Below, one piece after another: positions 36,712 to 44,275 of a stretch of DNA of 64,000 bases; position 1 is the stretch's first letter; each line of letters opens with the position of its first letter. This stretch comes from Tsuneonella flava. GTDB taxonomy: Bacteria > Pseudomonadota > Alphaproteobacteria > Sphingomonadales > Sphingomonadaceae. The notes beneath the pieces were generated by a model that saw nothing but the letters and a program-made list of their open reading frames with translations, did not search any database and was not told where the DNA came from. The translations under genes and the position numbers were made by a program. The DNA is taken from the NCBI RefSeq assembly GCF_002870965.1, contig NZ_PHSO01000006.1, forward strand, positions 372,001 to 436,000, written 5' to 3'.

Positions 36712-36716
36712 TCCGC
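36681..36716 (-). repeat. 12-bp tandem repeat supplying three start-codon pairs
   Basis: Three consecutive copies of CCATCATTCCGG (the last ends in C) encode Met-Met-Ala-Gly units at the kinase N-terminus. Copy-number change would add or remove four residues without a frameshift, and would alter the number of initiation codons behind the GCGGAG ribosome binding site. Confidence 0.85.
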
Positions 36717-36749
36717 TCCGCGGGCGGAGAGTGGAGGAGCCGCGCTCAG

Positions 36750-37478
36750 TCAGGATGCATCCAGTTCCGCGCAAAACACGTATCCCACGCCGCGCACCGT
36801 GCGGATCAATGGCTGGGAGCGACGATCCCCGCCAAGCTTGCCGCGCAAACGGCTGACCAGCACATCGATGCTGCGATCCCCGGAATGCGATAGCCGGTTG
36901 TGGACCAGCTCCATCAACCGTTCGCGGCTGATCGCCCGCTGGGCATGGCGCAACAACGCCAGCAGCAATTCGTGTTCCGCCGCGGTCAGGCTCACCTGTG
37001 CGCCGCTGGGTGCGATCAGTTCGCGCCGCCGCGGGAAGAACTGCCACCCTTCGAAGCGGTAACACTCGGGCGTAGCGATTTCGGCAGGGATGCGGTTTTC
37101 CCGGCCACGGCGCAGCGCGGCGCGAATGCGCGCCAGCAATTCCAGCCGGCTGAACGGCTTGGGCACATAGTCGTCCGCCCCGCAATCCAGCCCCGTCACA
37201 CGATCGGATTCCTGCCCGCGCGCGCTGACCATGATGATTGGCACCTGACTGGTTTCGCGGATGCGCTGGCACAAAGTCAGCCCGTCTTCCCCCGGCAACA
37301 TGATGTCCAGCAGGATCAGATCGACAGGCCGGTCATCCGGGTGCATGATTATCTGCGACAGCGCAGCGCCATCGCACACCCCTGTCGCGTCATAACCGTG
37401 TTCGCCCAGCAAGCGGGTCAGCAACGCGCGCAGCGGCGCATCGTCTTCCACCACCACGATATGCGCGGGCCGCGTCAT
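36750..37478 (-). CDS. OmpR-family response regulator
   Basis: The 242-residue regulator has a receiver domain starting MTRPAHIVVVEDDAPLRALL, with the phospho-acceptor Asp in LILLDIMLPGEDG and Lys in YVPKPFSRLE. A C-terminal winged helix follows (SHSGDRSIDVLVSRLRGKLG, then VRGVGYVF). It is the cognate partner of the sensor kinase 38 nt downstream. The first well-placed ATG is at 37478; longer in-frame starts run into the promoter region of the divergent TonB receptor gene and are rejected. Confidence 0.94.
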   Translation of the reverse strand: MTRPAHIVVVEDDAPLRALLTRLLGEHGYDATGVCDGAALSQIIMHPDDRPVDLILLDIMLPGEDGLTLCQRIRETSQVPIIMVSARGQESDRVTGLDCGADDYVPKPFSRLELLARIRAALRRGRENRIPAEIATPECYRFEGWQFFPRRRELIAPSGAQVSLTAAEHELLLALLRHAQRAISRERLMELVHNRLSHSGDRSIDVLVSRLRGKLGGDRRSQPLIRTVRGVGYVFCAELDAS

Positions 37479-37657
37479 GCCTGCGCCCCCGCGTGGCCAG
37501 GCCGCGAAGAGATGCCGTTCTGCCCGTTCGGCATGCCGATCCCCTGCGCCAACTGTAACAAAATGTTTCTCGCACCTCCGAATCGATTGACCGCGCATCG
37601 TGCAATCGCCAACGCCTTCTCGTAAATGCAAGCCATTCGCAATAGCAAGAGGGGCAA

Positions 37658-40075
37658 ATGAAGAATTTTCTGTCAACTTTCCACGGCACTCTGTCATCGG
37701 GCGCAGGCGCTCTCGCGCTTGGCTTCGCGCTTTCTGCCGCGCCTGCCGCCGCCGAAGACGCTGACGACGCCGGACCTTATAGCGATAGCAACACTATCGT
37801 GGTGACTGCATCGAGCTTCGAACAGAAAATCACCGACGCCCCGGCCAGCATCAGCGTGGTCACCGCCGAAGAGATCAAGCGCCGCCCCTACATCACTCTG
37901 ATCGACGCGGTGCGCGATCTGGAAGGGGTCGATGTTGGCGAAACCTCCGACAAGACCGGCCAGCGCACGATCAGTATTCGCGGCATGGGTTCGGATTACA
38001 CCCTCGTGCTGATCGACGGGAAACGCCAGAACAACCACGGCGATATCTATCCGAACAATTTCGGGGGCAACCAGTTCAATCACGTCCCGCCGCTCGACAT
38101 GATCGAACGGATCGAAGTGATCCGCGGCCCGGCATCCACTCTGTATGGCGCCGATGCGCTGGGCGGAGTCATCAACATCATCACCAAGAAGGTGATGGAC
38201 CGCTGGACAGGTTCCGCGACGTTCGGCCGTTCGTTGCAGGAAGACGAAAACTTCGGCGACGATATGACATTCGACATCGCCGCCAGCGGGCCGATCATTC
38301 CGGGCACACTGGGGCTCAGCGTGCGCGCGTCGATTTACGAACGTATCGCGTCCAACCCGGAATATGACACCGCAATCGATCCCGACGGCGGTGTGCATGT
38401 TCGCAGCCTGGGCTTTGGCGCCGGGGGCAAGACGGTCGACAATACCAACAAAAGCGTAGGCGCCACGCTGAAATGGACGCCGAGCGATACGCAAACCGTG
38501 ACGCTCGACTACGATATCTCCAAACAGAAATACGACAACACCCCCACCACCGATCCCGTCACCGGCGCGACCAGCTACCCGCTGGGCACAGTGGATAGCA
38601 TCGAACGGATCTGGCTGGCACGCGGCGGCGTGGTCGCCCCGCGCACCGGCTATGCCGAAGAACAGAAGTTCGATCGCGTGAACTGGGCGCTGACCCATCA
38701 GGGCGAATGGGGCAAGGTCAACAGCTTCGTCTCGCTCGCCTATGTGAAGACCAGCAACGAAGGGCGCACGCTGCCCTTCTCGGTTGCCGAACGCGTTGTC
38801 TTGCAGGGGTTGTGGGATGCCGCCTGTGTTGCCGGCGGCGCCTCTGCCGGATGCAACGGCGCATCGCTGTCCAATCTCACCGACGCGCAACACGCCCAGT
38901 TGGAAGCGTTCCTTCCCCGCCCCCACCGGGCGCTGGAAAGCAGCCAGTACACACTGGATGCACGGCTCGACATCCCGGTCGATGGTTTCGCGGGCAATCA
39001 CCGCTTCGTGGTCGGCGGCCAGTATATCGATGGCGAACTGGAAGACGGGGTGTTCGGCCTCGAAAGCAGCGCCGAAGGTCTGCGGGCCTACCAGAAGCAA
39101 AAGATGTGGTCGCTGTTCGCAGAGGACAACTGGTCGCCGGTCGAAAGCCTGACGATCACCGGCGGTATCCGCTACGACAATCACGACACGTTCGGCGCCC
39201 ATGTCAGCCCGCGGCTCTATGCCGTCTATGCGATTTCGCCGAGCTGGACAGTGAAAGGCGGGGTCAGCACCGGATACAAAACACCCAAGACCACCGACCT
39301 CTACGACGGTATCACCGGCTTTGGCGGACAGGGCACCAGCCCCTGGACCGGCAACCCCGATCTGGAACCGGAAACCAGCACCAATCTGGAAGCGGCGGTG
39401 TACTGGACCGCACCGTCCAATCGCCACAATTTCAACGTCACGGTGTTCCAGAACGAATTCAATGACAAGATCGTAAAGACACCGGTTACGCAAACCTGCG
39501 CCGAAACCGGCGGGGTGCGCCCGTGTGCCAACCTTGGCGCCTATTGGGAAATTCTGGGGATCGGTAGCCTCAATCAGCCGATCAATATCGACAAGGCTCG
39601 GCTGCGGGGCGTCGAAGTTGCCGGGCAGTACGAAATGTTCGACGGCCTGCTGCTGCGCGCCAACTATACCCTGACCGACAGCGAACAACTGAGCGGAGCG
39701 AACGAAGGCCTGCCGCTCACCAATTCGGCCAGGCACATGGCGAACGCCACGCTGGCTTGGGAGATCAGCGACAGCCTGTCCGCGCAGCTGATGGGTGAAC
39801 TGCGGTCGCGGCGGTATCGCGGAGTGGATACGCTCACCGGCAAACAGCTTTATTATAAAAGCTACAAAGTCCTGCATCTGGGCGCGCAGTATCGGGTTAA
39901 CGAGTATGTCACGCTCAGCGGCCGTGTGAACAACCTGCTCGATCAGGATTTCACCAGTTACCAGACCGATTTCGTCAGCGACGGCAATGGCGGGTGGGAA
40001 CCCAGCTATCAGGACGATTACAATAACAAGGACAAAGCCCGCAGTTACTGGATCAGCGTGAACGCACGTTTCTAA
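37658..40075 (+). CDS. TonB-dependent receptor (siderophore/metal type)
   Basis: The 805-residue outer-membrane receptor has a signal peptide (about 1-32) and a TonB box region (NTIVVTASSFEQ). The plug contains RTISIRGMGSDYTLVLIDGK and IERIEVIRGPASTLYGADAL. A 22-strand-type barrel ends YWISVNARF with the terminal Phe required for assembly. The plug resembles FepA/CirA/colicin-type receptors, suggesting ferric-siderophore or other metal-complex uptake. It is divergent from the two-component system and followed by PepSY, DUF2271, DUF4198 and ApbE genes. A ribosome binding site AGAGGGG precedes the ATG. Confidence 0.92.
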   Translation: MKNFLSTFHGTLSSGAGALALGFALSAAPAAAEDADDAGPYSDSNTIVVTASSFEQKITDAPASISVVTAEEIKRRPYITLIDAVRDLEGVDVGETSDKTGQRTISIRGMGSDYTLVLIDGKRQNNHGDIYPNNFGGNQFNHVPPLDMIERIEVIRGPASTLYGADALGGVINIITKKVMDRWTGSATFGRSLQEDENFGDDMTFDIAASGPIIPGTLGLSVRASIYERIASNPEYDTAIDPDGGVHVRSLGFGAGGKTVDNTNKSVGATLKWTPSDTQTVTLDYDISKQKYDNTPTTDPVTGATSYPLGTVDSIERIWLARGGVVAPRTGYAEEQKFDRVNWALTHQGEWGKVNSFVSLAYVKTSNEGRTLPFSVAERVVLQGLWDAACVAGGASAGCNGASLSNLTDAQHAQLEAFLPRPHRALESSQYTLDARLDIPVDGFAGNHRFVVGGQYIDGELEDGVFGLESSAEGLRAYQKQKMWSLFAEDNWSPVESLTITGGIRYDNHDTFGAHVSPRLYAVYAISPSWTVKGGVSTGYKTPKTTDLYDGITGFGGQGTSPWTGNPDLEPETSTNLEAAVYWTAPSNRHNFNVTVFQNEFNDKIVKTPVTQTCAETGGVRPCANLGAYWEILGIGSLNQPINIDKARLRGVEVAGQYEMFDGLLLRANYTLTDSEQLSGANEGLPLTNSARHMANATLAWEISDSLSAQLMGELRSRRYRGVDTLTGKQLYYKSYKVLHLGAQYRVNEYVTLSGRVNNLLDQDFTSYQTDFVSDGNGGWEPSYQDDYNNKDKARSYWISVNARF

Positions 40076-40145
40076 GGCGAACAGGCCGATGCGCCCCGAT
40101 GCGAGCGGGATTTCGCGAGCACAGGCGCATCGGTCAGTTGACGCT

Positions 40146-40158
40146 ATTGATTATCAAT
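40146..40158 (+). promoter_or_regulatory. inverted repeat resembling a Fur-type site
   Basis: ATTGAT-T-ATCAAT is a perfect 6-bp inverted repeat with a 1-bp centre, 28 nt upstream of the PepSY gene, in a locally AT-rich spacer. It resembles the NATWAT hexamer array of Fur boxes. It would allow the last four genes to be controlled separately from the receptor gene. Confidence 0.35.
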
Positions 40159-40186
40159 CTCTATCCAGTCATCTATTCAGGATTGA

Positions 40187-40891
40187 ATGGCACCTCGCGA
40201 CACACCGAAAATGAACCAGCAAACGATCAGACAGAGCCATAAGGCCGCGCCGCCAGCGAAAGGCAAACGCAAGAAGGGCGGATTTTCCGCTTTCTGGGTG
40301 CGGCAGTTCCATACCTGGCACTGGATGAGCAGCGCGATCTGTCTGGTGGGTATGATCCTGTTCGCGGTCACCGGCATCACCCTCAATCACGCCGCTTCCA
40401 TCGAAAGCGAGCCTGCGGTTGTCAGTCAGGAGAGCGCGCTGCCGGACGATGTGCGCGCAACACTGGCCGCTGTGCCCGATGGCGCCGGGCGCGAAACCCC
40501 GGTGCCGCAGGCGGTGTCGCGCTGGATCGACAAGGAATACGGGATCGACGCGGCCGGGCGGGCGCACGAATGGAGCGCGGACGAACTCTACATCCCTCTG
40601 CCCCGCGCCGGCGGCGATGGCTGGGTGGCGATCGACCGCAGTTCCGGCGCTGTGCTGTTCGAAGATACCGACCGGGGCTGGATCGCCTATTTCAACGATC
40701 TGCATAAAGGGCGCGACACCGGCACCGCATGGTCGTGGTTCATCGATATCTTCGCCGTCGCATGCGTCATTTTCAGCCTGACCGGCCTGTTGCTGTTGCA
40801 GCTTCACGCAAAAAAGCGCCGCGCGACCTGGCCGATCGTAGGGGCGGGAGTCGTCATCCCGCTCTTCCTCATGATTTTTCTGATGCACTGA
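40187..40891 (+). CDS. PepSY-associated membrane protein
   Basis: The 234-residue inner-membrane protein has a basic N-terminus, a first span (SAICLVGMILFAVTGITL), and a periplasmic part of about 110 residues with the PepSY-like pattern WVAIDRSSGAVLFEDTDRGW. Two more spans follow (FAVACVIFSLTGLLLL and IVGAGVVIPLFLMIFL). PepSY membrane proteins occur in iron-uptake loci and, beside ApbE, in flavin-based transmembrane electron transfer. His residues flanking the first and second spans (FHTWHW, NDLHKG) could bind haem, which is inference. The gene is 111 nt behind the TonB receptor. Confidence 0.82.
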   Translation: MAPRDTPKMNQQTIRQSHKAAPPAKGKRKKGGFSAFWVRQFHTWHWMSSAICLVGMILFAVTGITLNHAASIESEPAVVSQESALPDDVRATLAAVPDGAGRETPVPQAVSRWIDKEYGIDAAGRAHEWSADELYIPLPRAGGDGWVAIDRSSGAVLFEDTDRGWIAYFNDLHKGRDTGTAWSWFIDIFAVACVIFSLTGLLLLQLHAKKRRATWPIVGAGVVIPLFLMIFLMH

Positions 40892-40908
40892 ACGTCTGGA
40901 GCCGAACT

Positions 40909-41445
40909 ATGCGTAAACCTTTCTCCATTCTCGGCACCGGTATCGTCACCGGCCTGGCCACTGGCGCGATTGCCACCCCGGCAAGCGCACAGACCATGAG
41001 TGTCAGCGTCGAAATTCCGCGCTTGCGTGTCGCTGAATACCACAATCCCTATGTGGCGATCTGGATCGAAGACGCGGCGGGCAAAGCCGTTACCAATCTC
41101 GATATCTGGTATGACATGGACCTGCGCGGCGACGATCCGACCAAGTGGCTGCCCGATCTGCGGACCTGGTGGCGCCGCACGGGCCGGACGCTGAAAATGC
41201 CGGTCAACGGCGTCAGCGGCCCGACCCAGCCGCCGGGTCGTCACACTGTGAATTTCAAGCAAGGCTCCCGCCCGCTCGGCAACTTGCGCCCCGGTTCTTA
41301 CAAACTGCGAGTGGAAGCCGCACGCGAAGTCGGCGGCCGCGAAGTTCTGAGCGTCCCTTTCCAGTGGCCACCCAAGGGCAGCCAAACCGCGTCCGCCAAG
41401 GGCACGAAAGAACTGGGCACAGTCCGGCTGACCATCAAACCCTGA
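40909..41445 (+). CDS. DUF2271 periplasmic protein, candidate FMN carrier
   Basis: The 178-residue protein has a clear signal peptide (cleavage after PASAQ, about residue 28) and a DUF2271 beta domain. The segment VNGVSGPTQPPGRH (about 101-112) lies where family members carry the [ST]GAT-like flavinylation motif. Here the sequence is S103-G-P-T106, with Pro in place of Ala. Because an ApbE flavin transferase ends the same gene cluster, Thr106 is a candidate site for covalent FMN. The protein would shuttle electrons in the periplasm. The gene follows the PepSY gene by 17 nt with a GGAG site. Confidence 0.8.
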   Translation: MRKPFSILGTGIVTGLATGAIATPASAQTMSVSVEIPRLRVAEYHNPYVAIWIEDAAGKAVTNLDIWYDMDLRGDDPTKWLPDLRTWWRRTGRTLKMPVNGVSGPTQPPGRHTVNFKQGSRPLGNLRPGSYKLRVEAAREVGGREVLSVPFQWPPKGSQTASAKGTKELGTVRLTIKP

Positions 41446-41472
41446 CCCCATTTCGACCCGACCCCATTTCGA
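41444..41472 (+). repeat. 13-bp direct repeat across the DUF2271 stop codon
   Basis: GACCCCATTTCGA occurs at 41444-41456 and again at 41460-41472, the first copy overlapping the stop codon. It looks like a small tandem duplication that lengthens the spacer before the DUF4198 gene. Confidence 0.7.
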
Positions 41473-41483
41473 GAGGTATCATC

Positions 41484-42302
41484 ATGTTCCATCGATCCAG
41501 CCTGATCGTCGCCAGCGTGGCACTTGGCCTTGGCGCGCTTGTCGCCACCCCGGCGGAAGCGCATCGCCGCTGGTTGTTGCCGTCCGCCACTGTCCTGTCG
41601 GGCGAAACCGAAACCGTCAGCGTCGATGCCGCTGCGTCCAACGAACTGTTCGCATTCGACCATCGCGCCATGCCGCTCGACAGCTTGCAGATCACCGGGC
41701 CCGATGGCGCGGCAGTCCAGCCCGAGATCGTCGGCTCGGCCCGCTATCGCAGTGTGTTCGACGTGCCGTTGAAAGCGCAGGGCACATATCGCATCGCGCT
41801 CGCCAGCGATGGCGCGATGGGCTTCTACCAGCTTGGCGGAGAGCGGCATCGCCTGCGCGCCGCGACTGTCAGCGAAGCGCGCGCCTCTGTGCCCGCAGGG
41901 GCGACCGATGTGCGGATCAGCGCAGCCAGTTCGCGCACCGAAACATTCGTAACGCTGGGCGCCCCCAGCGATACCGCGCTGGCCCCGACCGGTCGCGGGC
42001 TGGAGATGGTTCCGGTGACCCATCCCAACGATCTCGTCGCGACCGAACCCGCGACAGTGCGTTTCCTGCTCGACGGCGCGCCCGCAGCCGGGCTGGAAGT
42101 CGAATTCGTCAAAGGCGGCACACGTTACCGCGATGACGCAGGCATTCAGACGCTGACGACCGACGCCGATGGCAAAGTCGAACTGACCGCTGCGACACCG
42201 GGCATGTACTATATCGAAACCGGCTCCACCAAAGAAAGCGGCGCGGACGGCATCCCGCACCGCGCCTCCTACACAGGGGTGCTGGAGTTCCTGCCGCTCT
42301 GA
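41484..42302 (+). CDS. DUF4198 (NikM-like) periplasmic protein
   Basis: The 272-residue product has a signal peptide with a likely cleavage site ATPAEA|H, leaving an N-terminal His on the mature protein (HRRWLLPSATVL). The DUF4198 domain follows, with two beta-sandwich-like halves (QITGPDGAAVQP and TDADGKVELTAATPG). Family members are associated with nickel, cobalt or iron transport and may bind metal through the N-terminal His and the central FDHRAMP region. The last base of the stop is the first base of the apbE ATG (TGATG). Confidence 0.82.
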   Translation: MFHRSSLIVASVALGLGALVATPAEAHRRWLLPSATVLSGETETVSVDAAASNELFAFDHRAMPLDSLQITGPDGAAVQPEIVGSARYRSVFDVPLKAQGTYRIALASDGAMGFYQLGGERHRLRAATVSEARASVPAGATDVRISAASSRTETFVTLGAPSDTALAPTGRGLEMVPVTHPNDLVATEPATVRFLLDGAPAAGLEVEFVKGGTRYRDDAGIQTLTTDADGKVELTAATPGMYYIETGSTKESGADGIPHRASYTGVLEFLPL

Positions 42303-43318
42303 TGCACCTGCCTGCGGATACCGATGGAGGGGAAGTGGAGGAATTGCTGCTTCCCCCCAACCTTGACCCGGATCGTGTGCGTCCTCTGCAAAACGGGCGC
42401 ACGCTGACGCTTTCCGGTGAAACGATGGGTACAGGCTGGAACTTGTCCGCCGTGGTCCCGCCCGAAATCGACGATACGCAGATCGTGCAGGCGCTGGAGC
42501 AGCGGTTCGCTATGGTCATCGCGCAGATGAGCCAGTGGGAACCGGAATCCGAAATCAGCCGGTTCAACCGGGCTGCCCCCGGCACAACGCTCCCTCTCTC
42601 GCGCCCCTTCGCACATGTGCTCGATTGCGCGCTGGTTCTGGCGCAAGTCAGCGATGGGGCGTTCGACCCGACACTGGGCGCAGCAAGCGATCTGTGGGGT
42701 TTCGGTGCTGCACCCGCCCCGGCGGCGATGCCCGGTCGCGAAACGGCGAAGGCCACCCGCAAGCTGAACTGGCGCGATGTCGCGCTGTCGCACAACGATT
42801 GCACACTGGTTCAGCCCGGCGGCCTGCAACTCGACCTGTCCGCCATCGCCAAGGGGTTCGCGGTCGATTTCGGGATAGACGCGCTGGAACAGATCGGTGT
42901 GCGCCATGCCCTGCTGGAAATCGGCGGAGAGCTTCGCGGGATCGGGGTGCAAGCCGATGGGCAGCCCTGGTGGGTCGATCTCGACATCCCGCCAGACAGC
43001 GACGCCCCGACAGCGCGGATCGGGCTGTGTGGCTGGGCCATCGCCACATCGGGCAATTATCGCCGCAGGCGAGAGGCCAATGCGCGATCGTGGTCGCACT
43101 CGCTCGACCCGCAAACCGGACTTCCTGTTGCAGACGATGTACTGGCGGTGTCGGTGCTCCACACCGGCTGTATGCAGGCCGATGGGCTTGCCACGCTCCT
43201 GCTGATACTGGGCCCGGAGCGGGCCATGCACTTTGCAGACACCCACGGCATCCCGGCGCGGATGGTGACGGACAAGGCCACCATAGCCAGTCGGGCATGG
43301 AAGGCGTGGCTGCACTGA
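42302..43318 (+). CDS. apbE: FAD:protein FMN transferase (ApbE family)
   Basis: ApbE attaches FMN covalently to Thr or Ser of target proteins in the periplasm, using FAD. The 338-residue sequence has SGETMGTGWNLS, SQWEPESEISRFN, DGAFDPTLGAASDLWGF, LDLSAIAKGFAVDFGI and the C-terminal SHSLDPQTGLPV, all diagnostic. There is no visible signal peptide or lipobox at the N-terminus, unlike most Gram-negative ApbE proteins, which leaves its compartment open. The TGATG overlap with the DUF4198 gene implies translational coupling. The likely client is the DUF2271 protein two genes upstream. Confidence 0.93.
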   Translation: MHLPADTDGGEVEELLLPPNLDPDRVRPLQNGRTLTLSGETMGTGWNLSAVVPPEIDDTQIVQALEQRFAMVIAQMSQWEPESEISRFNRAAPGTTLPLSRPFAHVLDCALVLAQVSDGAFDPTLGAASDLWGFGAAPAPAAMPGRETAKATRKLNWRDVALSHNDCTLVQPGGLQLDLSAIAKGFAVDFGIDALEQIGVRHALLEIGGELRGIGVQADGQPWWVDLDIPPDSDAPTARIGLCGWAIATSGNYRRRREANARSWSHSLDPQTGLPVADDVLAVSVLHTGCMQADGLATLLLILGPERAMHFADTHGIPARMVTDKATIASRAWKAWLH

Positions 43319-43537
43319 TATCTGCCTGACAGCTCGACTCCGCACGCTGGCACCAGTGGGCAGCCCCCCCCATAAGCGAGCATCCCCATTGCCGGATCGG
43401 TTCGTTTTTGGCGTTTACTCTTGATATTTCGAAGGTTTATCTGCTTATCCGGTAACATCTTCCGCTCCCTTCCCACAATCAACAGGCGGAAATCCCGGCG
43501 GATTTACCAGTCGGAAGAGTGAGCGTATGAGGGTGGA

Positions 43538-44236
43538 ATGAAGAAAAGCGACAGGATCGATAAGGCGGATAGCAGCGGGAGCGACAACGATACCGCCTCC
43601 CCCGTCGTAACCCGCGGCCGGTATGCCCGCTCAAGCGCAACGCCGAAGAAAACACGCCGGAGAAAGCGCAGCGCCGAAGAAGCCCGCGAAGAAAGCATTG
43701 CCGCCGCGCGCTCTCTCTTGCTGGAAGGTGGGCCCGGTGCCGTTACCGTCTCGAATGTCGGCAAACGGGTCGGCATGTCGCACGGCAATGTGCTCCACCA
43801 TTTCGGCTCGGCAGCAGGCCTGCAGGCCTCGCTAATGGGGGCTATGGTCGACGATCTGGCCGATGCGCTCGAAAGCGCCGTGGTTCAGATCAGGGACGAT
43901 CCCAATGCCCAGCGCAGCGTTATCGAGCAGGTGTTCGAAGCGTTTGACACCGGCGGTGCGGGACAGCTTGCTGCGTGGATCGTGCTGGCGCGGGATTTCG
44001 AACATCTGGAACCGATCCGCAACGCCGTGCAATCACTGGTCAAGGCATTTGCCGAAAAGATCCCCGAGCCGGAAGCGGAAGAACGCGTGAAGGGCGTAGT
44101 GCTCACCATCGCAATTGCCGCTTTCGGCGATGCCGTGATCGGGCCGCACCTGCGCGAAATGCTGGATCTGCAAGACGATGAGATGCGGAAGCTCACCACC
44201 CACATGCTGCCGTTCCTGATTGCGATGCCCCGCTGA
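43538..44236 (+). CDS. TetR-family regulator
   Basis: The 232-residue regulator has an unusually long basic and Ser-rich N-terminus (about 45 residues, including KKTRRRKRSAEEAREESIAA) before a TetR helix-turn-helix (AVTVSNVGKRVGMSHGNVLH, about 68-87). A helical ligand-binding domain follows. The basic extension may add DNA contacts. It is a single gene with a GAGGGTGGA site, convergent with the atypical TonB-receptor gene. Its target is unknown; nearby genes on either side are candidates. Confidence 0.86.
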   Translation: MKKSDRIDKADSSGSDNDTASPVVTRGRYARSSATPKKTRRRKRSAEEAREESIAAARSLLLEGGPGAVTVSNVGKRVGMSHGNVLHHFGSAAGLQASLMGAMVDDLADALESAVVQIRDDPNAQRSVIEQVFEAFDTGGAGQLAAWIVLARDFEHLEPIRNAVQSLVKAFAEKIPEPEAEERVKGVVLTIAIAAFGDAVIGPHLREMLDLQDDEMRKLTTHMLPFLIAMPR

Positions 44237-44275
44237 ACGGCCTGCTGTGCCGTGTGGCACGCAAATCGCGCCGGT

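Noticed and set aside
35476-37062. Plus-strand frame of 528 codons opposite the two-component genes
   Set aside because: The minus strand carries complete kinase and regulator motifs; this frame is rich in His/Arg/Gln as shadow translations are.
37600-37657. Possible Fur- or Irr-type box upstream of the TonB receptor (TGCAAGCCATTCGCA)
   Set aside because: Only the outer bases are symmetrical; too weak to call.
37694-39877. Open minus-strand frame of 727 codons inside the TonB receptor gene
   Set aside because: It is antisense to a gene with a clear signal peptide, plug and barrel. Its product has no recognisable domain and the composition is typical of GC-rich shadow frames.
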